Shown: one piece after another, positions 1 through 5,948 of the stretch
Layout: every line of letters starts with the position of its first letter
How positions within the stretch are numbered: the first letter of the stretch is position 1
Source: Holosporales bacterium
Lineage (GTDB): Bacteria > Pseudomonadota > Alphaproteobacteria > RUG11792
DNA: 6,839 nt
Assembly (NCBI GenBank): GCA_031267545.1
Contig: JAIRYU010000031.1
Location: 1-6,839 of the forward strand
Direction of reading: 5' to 3'
Translations under genes and position numbers: made by a program
Notes under the pieces: model-generated
The model's database searches: none
What the model was told of the DNA's origin: nothing
Seen by the model: the letters and a program-made list of their open reading frames with translations, nothing else

Positions 1-953
1 ATCTGATATTTTAGCTTTCGTATCATCTCGAGCGCTCTCCGGCAGTTCCTGCACAGGATAGCGATATCCGACTCGCCGAGCCCCACATCGCTATCCCACA
101 GGCGCGCGTTTAGCGTTATTTTGGTTCGCTCTTCGATACTCAGCTTCTTCATGACGTCCTCGCTTCTGCTGATTAGCATTAACGCTGCGGCTGGGACTGG
201 CACCCGCAGCGTTCCGCCATTCCAACGGGGTACGTCTAGATACTCGCTAAGACGCTCCAACGGATGATCAGTTACATCTCCCCACATCCCTATAGCGTCC
301 AGCCCCCACCGCTCAACCATCTTGCAGTATCTGTTCAGTGCGCGTATATGGTTCCCCGTCAAGATCCCCACTATCTCCCCCTTGCTATGGGCGCTGGCGT
401 AGTATATGATCGCCGCTTGCATTACTACCCTCTGCACATTGTCAAGGAGCGCCGGGTTTATCCGGTTGCCTTGCTTTGCTACCTCGGTGTGCGCACTTTC
501 TAGCACACGGATTATATCTCCTACGAGTTCCCCAAAGTGCCCTTGCGGCTCGATGTTTGGTATATGCGGTTCTCCCCTGACGCGCCTAGCCATTAGCCGA
601 TGCCGCCCATCCGCCAGCTGTATCAGACGCCATAACGCCAGTTCCCCGGCGCTCAACTCGTCGTATCTATTGCACTTTGCCGGCAGCTTCTCCCCGTTTG
701 GGGCCGTCTCCCATACCGTTGGCTGGCGACCGCTTTCTACGCCGTCTGGCGTCCGCAGCATCTGCTTCCGCTCTTCCGGCGTGAGCGTCCCTCTATCGAC
801 TAACTCAAGAACAACTCCGTGGGAGGCCGCTCCTTTTTGTGTCTTTGGCTCCGCCATTCTGTACGCCATCGTCCCTCCCGCCGCATGAACCCATTGCAGG
901 TTTGCTACAAATGTCATCGCCGTCAGCATGACCAGCGCTGCTCTCCGTTTCAT
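1..953 (-). CDS. Predicted secreted protein of unknown function (3' end outside window)
   Basis: The minus strand is open for 317 codons from an ATG at 951-953 to the left edge, with no stop, so the C-terminus is missing. The protein starts with a clear Sec signal peptide: MKRR, then a hydrophobic stretch (residues 5-20), then a likely cleavage after VHA (residue 24). The mature part is hydrophilic and mainly helical, with no membrane segment. It has cysteines at about 94, 210, 301 and 304; the last two form a CRNC (CxxC) pair that could be a disulfide or metal site. I recognise no family. An in-frame ATG at 972-974 would add seven residues, but the purine-rich GAGAAGG directly abuts it; the 953 ATG has only a weak Shine-Dalgarno, so the start is uncertain. 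Sampled lines of this gene are about 47-58% G+C, richer than the sampled lines of its neighbours. It is transcribed divergently from pheS. The two plus-strand open frames inside it are shadows. Export is well supported; function is unknown. Confidence 0.8.
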   Translation of the reverse strand, partial: MKRRAALVMLTAMTFVANLQWVHAAGGTMAYRMAEPKTQKGAASHGVVLELVDRGTLTPEERKQMLRTPDGVESGRQPTVWETAPNGEKLPAKCNRYDELSAGELALWRLIQLADGRHRLMARRVRGEPHIPNIEPQGHFGELVGDIIRVLESAHTEVAKQGNRINPALLDNVQRVVMQAAIIYYASAHSKGEIVGILTGNHIRALNRYCKMVERWGLDAIGMWGDVTDHPLERLSEYLDVPRWNGGTLRVPVPAAALMLISRSEDVMKKLSIEERTKITLNARLWDSDVGLGESDIAILCRNCRRALEMIRKLKYQ

Positions 954-994
954 CTTATTCAACTCGTTACACATCCTTCTCGCCTATACTAATC

Positions 995-1023
995 ATTATA
1001 TCGGCTTCCGTTTGTGATTTATA
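995..1023 (-). promoter_or_regulatory. Candidate sigma-70 promoter of the secreted-protein gene ending at 953
   Basis: On the minus strand a perfect TATAAT lies at 1000-995. A weak -35 (TATAAA, 1023-1018, three of six consensus matches) lies 17 bases upstream. Transcription would begin near 988, just before the purine-rich GAGAAGG and the candidate start codons at 974 and 953. The 8-base palindrome TTCGCGAA at 1031-1038 sits just upstream and might be a regulator site, but this is speculative. Confidence 0.45.
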
Positions 1024-1109
1024 GGCTTAATTCGCGAAAACAGGAAACTGTCCTACAGACATATACCAAAGCATGCGCTTATCAAGGCAATCCCCAAGCG
1101 CCAAACATA

Positions 1110-1139
1110 TTGACCGCCGTGCCGCCTATGTGGTAGCAT
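1110..1139 (+). promoter_or_regulatory. Candidate extended -10 promoter for pheS-lgt
   Basis: TTGACC at 1110-1115 matches the -35 consensus in five of six positions. TAGCAT at 1134-1139 matches the -10 in four of six, with an 18-base spacer. TGG directly before the -10 gives the TGn extended -10 element, which can compensate for a weak hexamer. The predicted start near 1146 would leave a leader of about 30 bases before the pheS GTG. I see no attenuator or Phe-rich leader peptide. Found by eye only. Confidence 0.4.
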
Positions 1140-1175
1140 CCAGCAGTCTAAAGATTGAAAATACTATGGTGATCC

Positions 1176-2234
1176 GTGGTCGGTATCTCAGCCTCCGTTA
1201 CGGCTCTTGAAAAGAATTTGGAAACTTGGATTCTGGCAATCGATAAATGCGGATCTACCAAAGAGATAGATGAAATACGGCGTAATCTCCTCGGGAAGAC
1301 CGGTCATGTTACGAACGCGTTCGGCGAATTGAAGGGGCTGTCTGTAGATGATAAAAAACTCTATGGAGACCGCGTTAATAAAATTAAATTCTCGCTAGAA
1401 GACGCTATTTTAAATGTGAAAATCAAGCTAGAAAAATTACAAATGCTGGAGAAGTTAGATAAAGAAGCGGTTGACGTTACGTTGCCGGTCATCAATAACA
1501 GGTTCGGAAAGCTCCACATTATTACGAGCGAAATTAGGCGGATAAAGCAATACTACCAATCCCGCGGATTTTCGGTTATTGACGGTCCCGAAGTTGAAAC
1601 AGACTTCTTTAATTTTGATGCGCTCAATATGCCCAAGCATCATCCGGCGCGGCAAAATCACGACACGTTCTACATAGACGGATTTGATGCCGTTTTGCTT
1701 AGGACGCAGACGTCATGCGTACAGGTGAGAGCAATGCTTGAGGGCAAGCTTCCAATAAGGATGGTCTCCATAGGAAAGACATACAGAAGGGATGCTACTG
1801 ACGCGACGCATTCGCCAATGTTTCATCAACTGGAGGGCCTGGTAGTCGACAGATCTCCGCTGAATATCGGACATCTTAAGAGCGAGCTCGTAAAGTTCAT
1901 ATCATCATTTTTTGAAGTGGATAACGTCGCCGTGAGACTTCGCCCAAGCTTCTTCCCGTTCACTGAGCCGGGAATGGAAGTCGACTGTAGGTATAGTAAG
2001 AAAGATGGGAAGGTGGCGCTTTCGTCAACTGGAGACAAGTGGCTCGAAATAAGCGGAGCTGGAATGGTTCACCCGAACGTATTTAAGTACTGCGGCATTC
2101 ATGGCGAGGTCTACGGATTCGCCTATGCGTTTGGCATCGAGAGAATCATCATGTTGAAGAACGGCATTAACGATATAAGGGATCTGTACAGCTCAGACAA
2201 AAGAGCTCTCCAATATTACGGCCGCCCAGCTTAA
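1176..2234 (+). CDS. pheS: Phenylalanine--tRNA ligase alpha subunit
   Basis: Cytoplasmic class II aminoacyl-tRNA synthetase subunit, which with PheT forms the alpha2-beta2 enzyme that charges tRNA-Phe using ATP. The 352 residues cover the whole family length. Residues 1-95 form the N-terminal coiled-coil tRNA-binding arm (NLLGKTGHVTNAF is typical). The catalytic core follows: GPEVETDFFNFDALN (137-151), HHPAR..HDTF (155-165), LLRTQTS (174-180), motif 2 YRRDATDATHSPMFHQLEG (203-221), FPFTEPGMEVD (260-270), GAGMVHPNV (294-302) and motif 3 GFAYAFGIER (314-323). The insert before WLEISG resembles alphaproteobacterial PheS. Motif 3 is unusual: common bacterial PheS reads GFAFGMGxER, so a Gly-Met is replaced by Ala-Phe next to the active site. 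The start is GTG; an in-frame TGA at 1170-1172 rules out any earlier start, and the Shine-Dalgarno is poor. pheT does not follow; lgt does, 2 bases after the stop. The family assignment is very secure. Confidence 0.97.
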   Translation: MVGISASVTALEKNLETWILAIDKCGSTKEIDEIRRNLLGKTGHVTNAFGELKGLSVDDKKLYGDRVNKIKFSLEDAILNVKIKLEKLQMLEKLDKEAVDVTLPVINNRFGKLHIITSEIRRIKQYYQSRGFSVIDGPEVETDFFNFDALNMPKHHPARQNHDTFYIDGFDAVLLRTQTSCVQVRAMLEGKLPIRMVSIGKTYRRDATDATHSPMFHQLEGLVVDRSPLNIGHLKSELVKFISSFFEVDNVAVRLRPSFFPFTEPGMEVDCRYSKKDGKVALSSTGDKWLEISGAGMVHPNVFKYCGIHGEVYGFAYAFGIERIIMLKNGINDIRDLYSSDKRALQYYGRPA

Positions 2235-2236
2235 CA

Positions 2237-3028
2237 ATGATCTATTGGTCCGCGTCTAATATCGCGTTTTCGGTTGGGCAATTTCATATATACTGGTACG
2301 GCGTTATTTACGCCGCCGCAATACTCGCGTCGTGGCTTGTGGCGACGTACGCATTACGTAGGCTTAGAGATAATGGAATCCCGGTTCCTTCTAAAGAGGA
2401 GTTCGACGGATTCATGTTCTGGGCGATCGTAACAATCGTGGTCGGAGCCCGCCTTGGCCATGTATTGTTCTTTGAATTTGAGCACTACATAAAATATCCG
2501 TCAGAAATCTTTATGCTAAGGAACGGAGGATTGTCGTTTCACGGCGCAGTAATTGCCCTCGGGATATACATATATCGCTTCGTAAAAAAATCGGGGATTT
2601 CTTGGTGGCTGCTCTCAGACGTTATGTGCCTTGCCGGGGCGTTGGGAGTTGGTATAGGTAGGCTGGCGAACTTTATGAATCAGGAACTGTATGGGAAGGT
2701 TACATCTGCAAAGTGTTCTGTGGTTTTTTCGATGGTAGATCATATGCCTCGCTACCCGACACAACTCTTCGAATCATTTTTCGAAGGCCTTCTGAATTTT
2801 TGGATATTACTGATAGTCTTCAGGCTGAGGGGAACTAGTATACTGGGCTCCGGAAAGCTTACCATGGTATTTTGCACAGTGTACTCCTCGGCGAGATTTG
2901 TTATCGAATTCTATAAAGAAGTTGAGATGTATAACTATTTCAATGTCGTCTTTTTATCGGTTGGACAGGCGTTATCCATTGGACTTTTTCTGTTTGGAAT
3001 ATTGGCGCTCAAGCGTTGCAGAGATTAA
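2237..3028 (+). CDS. lgt: Phosphatidylglycerol--prolipoprotein diacylglyceryl transferase
   Basis: Integral inner-membrane enzyme that transfers diacylglyceryl from phosphatidylglycerol to the lipobox cysteine of prolipoproteins, the first step of lipoprotein maturation. The 263 residues fit the family, with about seven hydrophobic segments. Hallmarks in order: IYWYGVIYA (18-26), GARLGHVLFFE (70-80), GGLSFHGA (97-104, with His102 matching the essential His103 of E. coli Lgt), the full signature GRLANFMNQELYG (141-153, matching the published pattern GRx[GA]NF[LIVMF]NxExxG), PRYPTQLFESFFEG (171-184) and ARFVIEF (219-225, with the conserved Arg and Glu). The sequence between residues 154 and 170 is shorter than in E. 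coli, as is common outside the gammaproteobacteria. There is no visible Shine-Dalgarno; the ATG lies 2 bases after the pheS stop, which suggests translational coupling. It converges on the GspF/PilC-like gene with a 17-base gap. All key residues are present, so it is probably active. Confidence 0.97.
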   Translation: MIYWSASNIAFSVGQFHIYWYGVIYAAAILASWLVATYALRRLRDNGIPVPSKEEFDGFMFWAIVTIVVGARLGHVLFFEFEHYIKYPSEIFMLRNGGLSFHGAVIALGIYIYRFVKKSGISWWLLSDVMCLAGALGVGIGRLANFMNQELYGKVTSAKCSVVFSMVDHMPRYPTQLFESFFEGLLNFWILLIVFRLRGTSILGSGKLTMVFCTVYSSARFVIEFYKEVEMYNYFNVVFLSVGQALSIGLFLFGILALKRCRD

Positions 3029-3045
3029 TGTATGAGAAGTCTGTT

Positions 3046-4209
3046 TCAATAACAAAATTCAAGGCCGGAATATATCGGCGCAATAACGGAGCAAACAATC
3101 ACTATCAACATCCCGCCAATTAGTATGATTGTAACTGGCTGCAATAGGCTGACGGCCTTGCGTACTCTATAATCTACCCTTGATTTTATCATGTTAGCCC
3201 CAGCCTTAAAAGCCGGCCACATATCGCCCGATTTTTCTCCGGCCGCCACTACTGACAACTCGCGCTTGCTGAAAAGTCCGCTTTGCCTCAGAGCGCTTGA
3301 CAGATCTGTTCCATGCTTTATGAGAGATATGATTTTCTGTATTTTTTCCTGATTTCCAATGCTGGCGACGCATTCCAACCCTTCCATCAAGTGTATCTTT
3401 TCTTGGATCATCATTCCCATCGCATAGAAAAAATTCATGGCATACATTTCTTTTTTTATCTTCGATGTCACTGGAATTATTTTATGAACTCTATCCATAA
3501 TTTTCCTGTTTCTAAGAATCCCAAATCCAGCAACTCCAATGAAAATAAATGAGATGAGCGTTATCATACAGTTCTCTGATAATACGGCGCTTACCCTCAC
3601 GATTATCTTTGTTAAGAGCGGTAGTTTTACTCCGACGTCCGTAAATAATTCAGCGAATTTGGGAACGACGGCAATAAGCCAAAACAACGTCACGCATATC
3701 ACGCAGCACGCTAAAATGATGGGGTATCTCATGGCATTCTTCACATTTTTTGCGATATCAGACTTTGCCTCTAGGTACTCTATTATCCCAGTTAGCGAGT
3801 CGGTTAGACGCGATGTTTTCTCTGCAATCTCTATTGTCTTCACAATAAATCCGTCGAAGCAACATCCTATCTTGGAAAACGACGCTGAAAGAGAACAGCC
3901 GGATCTGATACTGGCCAGGATGTACTCTACTATCGCGCGATCTTCCAACCTGGAAAATAGCTGCGCTGCGATCTCGAGCGAGGTGATTAGATCCAGCTTA
4001 TTGGACAATAACTGCATGAGGCGTTTCAGAAATTGAGTTATGAACTCGCGGTTATTTCTACTAACCAGCCGGCCTCTTTTTGAAATCGATACAAGCGTAA
4101 ATCCGAGCTCCTTGAGCGAGGCTCGCAAGTCTTGTTCATCACGCGCAACCTGCAATCTTTTGATAATTTGCCCATGACGATCTACGGCTTTGTATGCGTA
4201 TACATTCAT
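3046..4209 (-). CDS. Type II secretion / type IV pilus inner-membrane platform protein (GspF/PilC family)
   Basis: Polytopic inner-membrane protein that couples the cytoplasmic assembly ATPase (GspE/PilB) to the growing pseudopilus or pilus. From the ATG at 4207-4209 it has 387 residues, close to the usual 400. It opens MNVYAYKAVDRHGQ, the expected GspF start (xFxYxAxdxxG). The first T2SSF domain ends in AMRYPIIL, a membrane segment, and VVPKFAELFTDVGVKLPLLT (about residues 159-200 from this start), a textbook signature. The second domain contains AAGEKSGDMWPAF (about 322-334) and a final membrane segment ending APIYSGLEF. The frame is open further upstream to an ATG at 4338; the extra 43 residues look hydrophilic and unlike the family. 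A GTG at 4219-4221 preceded by GGAGGGG (4239-4233) is a third possible start. No GspE, pilin or secretin gene is in view, so T2SS, type IV pilus or competence system cannot be told apart. Family confidence is high; the exact start is uncertain. Confidence 0.92.
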   Translation of the reverse strand: MNVYAYKAVDRHGQIIKRLQVARDEQDLRASLKELGFTLVSISKRGRLVSRNNREFITQFLKRLMQLLSNKLDLITSLEIAAQLFSRLEDRAIVEYILASIRSGCSLSASFSKIGCCFDGFIVKTIEIAEKTSRLTDSLTGIIEYLEAKSDIAKNVKNAMRYPIILACCVICVTLFWLIAVVPKFAELFTDVGVKLPLLTKIIVRVSAVLSENCMITLISFIFIGVAGFGILRNRKIMDRVHKIIPVTSKIKKEMYAMNFFYAMGMMIQEKIHLMEGLECVASIGNQEKIQKIISLIKHGTDLSSALRQSGLFSKRELSVVAAGEKSGDMWPAFKAGANMIKSRVDYRVRKAVSLLQPVTIILIGGMLIVIVCSVIAPIYSGLEFCY

Positions 4210-4362
4210 TTGGCGCGACACACTTGTTGGGTCCCCTCCGCCATTCCATACTAATCCAAGTTCTCCGAGCGCGACACTATCCAATTTGTAACCTGAATGA
4301 AGATCGGCCTCCCGCCTTGGGTCTTTCTTTTTTTGCATCCGCTAACGGAATCGTGTAACAAT

Positions 4363-4368
4363 TTTAAT
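4363..4368 (+). promoter_or_regulatory. Weak candidate -10 element for the exported-protein pair
   Basis: TTTAAT matches the -10 consensus in five of six positions and would start transcription near 4375, leaving a short leader to the ATG at 4392. No good -35 lies at 16-18 bases upstream. On the opposite strand TAAAAT (4366-4361) overlaps it and could serve the divergent GspF/PilC-like gene. This short AT-rich divergent region must hold some promoter activity, but the assignment is tentative. Confidence 0.25.
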
Positions 4369-4391
4369 GCTTGCTATTTGAGATATGTGAT

Positions 4392-5138
4392 ATGAGACTG
4401 CCATTTTTAACGCTTCTTGTATCTGCCATTTTCTGGATCGCGTCAGGCTGTTTTGCCGCCGCAAAATTGCCGGATCTGGATTTTGAAAAAGTCATTTTCG
4501 AATATTCCGCGGTAGCGAAGGAAATTTCGAAGCGTCAGATCAGTCAAGATGATGAGATAAAACTCGTCAATATGGCGACGACGCTTATTGAAGGTATAAA
4601 GAAGCAAATCAATGCCGATGACGTTTTGATGCAATACATGGACGGGTCTTCGTTTCCAAATATGACGCAACACGTTAACAGTGGGCCAACCGAAAAGCTA
4701 ATAGTTCGATTCGTCGCGGCAATCCACAACGTCTACAAAATTTTATCTAAAGAACTTTTAACTGCCATCATCAGAAAATCACCGCTAGAGCTAACGCCGC
4801 TCCTAAGGGAGCTTTGCGTATTTTCTCAATTCGTCACAGCAAATCCTCGAGACTATGGACACGGAGTATTTTCGGAAAGAAGGGGGAGAACGATAATTGT
4901 ATTTGCTACGGACAACGCGCTTTCCAGGATAATGAAACCGATAATACTGAAGCGGCTGTTTGTTAGCGATCCGGATCTTTACAAGATGTCCAGAATAACG
5001 ACCGCTCTCTGCAAGGCAAACGAATCTCAGAAACCACTGGACGTCATTAACTTGACAATGAAAGAAATGAAGAGAAATACGGCAGACGATACAAGGATCC
5101 CAATTGCAGCTGTTAGTTTATGGAGAGGTAAACAATGA
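4392..5138 (+). CDS. Predicted exported protein or lipoprotein of unknown function
   Basis: No family recognised. From the ATG at 4392 it has 248 residues; a TTG at 4371 in the same frame would add seven, but ATG gives a proper signal peptide (MRLPFLTLLVSAIFWIASGC) and has GAGA eight bases upstream. The signal region ends ASGC, followed by FAAAK. That fits the permissive lipoprotein pattern, so Cys could be lipidated by Lgt, yet a signal-peptidase-I cut after CFA or FAA is equally possible. The mature part is rich in amphipathic helices (for example around 4512-4610 and 4704-4850) with no further membrane segment, and ends in a basic tail. Its stop overlaps the next ATG by 4 bases (ATGA), so the two form an operon. 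It shows weak positional similarity to that next protein: Y...A near the start of the mature part, a shared F..(10)..L..(2-4)..EL segment, then I-x-K/R-x-P. Expression is likely coupled. Function unknown. Confidence 0.8.
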   Translation: MRLPFLTLLVSAIFWIASGCFAAAKLPDLDFEKVIFEYSAVAKEISKRQISQDDEIKLVNMATTLIEGIKKQINADDVLMQYMDGSSFPNMTQHVNSGPTEKLIVRFVAAIHNVYKILSKELLTAIIRKSPLELTPLLRELCVFSQFVTANPRDYGHGVFSERRGRTIIVFATDNALSRIMKPIILKRLFVSDPDLYKMSRITTALCKANESQKPLDVINLTMKEMKRNTADDTRIPIAAVSLWRGKQ

Positions 5139-5815
5139 AAAAATTCCTATTCAGTATGCTGATCATTTCAAATACCGAAGCGCTATGCGCGGATTTTAAC
5201 TCCACACGCGCGGCATACCGCGAATCTGCGGAAAGGTTACGTAGGGAAATAGATCAAACGAAGCGACAACAGTTGCTTGCCGATACGCTACGATACGCGC
5301 GGATTTTATTGGGAATTGTGGACGGATTGAATTTCTCGGCTCTTCCAATCGTAAAGCCGTTCTGTGAACTGTTGCAGTCCGAGGCTAAGAAAATTGGAGA
5401 GCCAGGAAATGTGACAGATACAAAAATTGCGCTTAGAATGAAGCGCGATATTATCCGCCTCAACGAAAGCGCAAAATTTCTGACGGCCTGCGCAAGCTTG
5501 CTAGACGCTCTGTATAACGACGGAGAGCTTATTTCTATCATAGTTAACAGAATACCGGAGGATGTTCCACACATAGCAATGGAAATAACGACAATGCTGT
5601 ACGTCATAGAGATGATCACAAAGGAGCCAACTAATATCGAGCGCCCAGTTAACCGGCTCTTAGAGTTTGCAACATCCGCCGAGGACGGAACGCGCTTGCT
5701 ATCGCGTCTCATGACATGCCTCATGGCGTCAGAAAGTCGCATGGTTATCAAGGAGAAATTGTTATCTTCCGACTTTCCCGCGGCGCATGAACGCAAATAT
5801 CTCTCGATGAGATAG
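5135..5815 (+). CDS. Predicted exported helical protein of unknown function, second gene of the pair
   Basis: The 226-residue protein starts with a short signal peptide (MKKFLFSMLIISNTEALCA) with a likely cleavage after LCA at residue 19. A strong Shine-Dalgarno, GGAGAGG (5122-5128), lies 6 bases before the ATG, inside the preceding gene, and the start overlaps that gene's stop by 4 bases, so co-translation is expected. The mature protein begins with a charged helical stretch (residues 25-60, rich in Arg, Glu and Gln) that could be a coiled coil. Hydrophobic helices follow at about 113-130 and 150-163, probably amphipathic rather than membrane-spanning. The segment ELISIIVNRIPED (131-143) lines up with ELLTAIIRKSPLE in the upstream protein, and the flanking Phe, Leu and Glu positions also agree, which suggests an old tandem duplication. 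I recognise no domain and no catalytic motif. A 207-residue frame on the opposite strand is a shadow. Export is likely; the role is unknown. Confidence 0.8.
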   Translation: MKKFLFSMLIISNTEALCADFNSTRAAYRESAERLRREIDQTKRQQLLADTLRYARILLGIVDGLNFSALPIVKPFCELLQSEAKKIGEPGNVTDTKIALRMKRDIIRLNESAKFLTACASLLDALYNDGELISIIVNRIPEDVPHIAMEITTMLYVIEMITKEPTNIERPVNRLLEFATSAEDGTRLLSRLMTCLMASESRMVIKEKLLSSDFPAAHERKYLSMR

Positions 5816-5844
5816 ATTTTTAGTAAAATTTTAAAATAAACACA

Positions 5845-5850
5845 TATAAT
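5845..5850 (+). promoter_or_regulatory. Candidate -10 element (TATAAT) for the secreted-protein gene at 5949
   Basis: A perfect TATAAT in an AT-rich stretch just after the preceding operon. No convincing -35 is seen 17 bases upstream. A second possible -10, TACAAT (5867-5872), lies further on. Starting near 5857, the leader would be about 92 bases, with CCAT-GCATAA-ATGG (5901-5914) able to fold and TGCGAT (5862-5867) complementary to ATCGCA (5915-5920). Confidence 0.4.
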
Positions 5851-5948
5851 CATCTTGCAAATGCGATACAATGTCATCGGAAGTTAGGCGGAGTCGCGCG
5901 CCATGCATAAATGGATCGCAGCGACCAATTTCTTAAGGAAGAGCAACA

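Noticed and set aside
264..888. Two plus-strand open frames (264-503 and 406-888)
   Set aside because: They lie antisense to the continuous 317-codon minus-strand frame, which has a signal peptide and an upstream TATAAT; their own translations look like random Pro/Ser/Arg-rich sequence.
1031..1054. Palindrome TTCGCGAA and short hairpin AGGA-AACTG-TCCT between the divergent promoters
   Set aside because: Both are short and unrepeated in the region; chance occurrence is likely and I know of no regulator match, so neither is annotated as an operator.
3313..4036. Plus-strand open frames 3313-3552 and 3539-4036
   Set aside because: They are shadows of the GspF/PilC-like gene, whose family motifs are unmistakable on the minus strand.
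5816..5832. AT-only hairpin ATTTT-TAGT-AAAAT followed by a few T residues, as a terminator
   Set aside because: The stem has no G-C pairs and would be too unstable for intrinsic termination; the stretch is better read as AT-rich promoter DNA.
5254..5877. A 207-codon minus-strand frame
   Set aside because: It is antisense to the 5135-5815 gene, which has a strong Shine-Dalgarno, a signal peptide and overlap coupling to its neighbour; the antisense frame has no comparable support.
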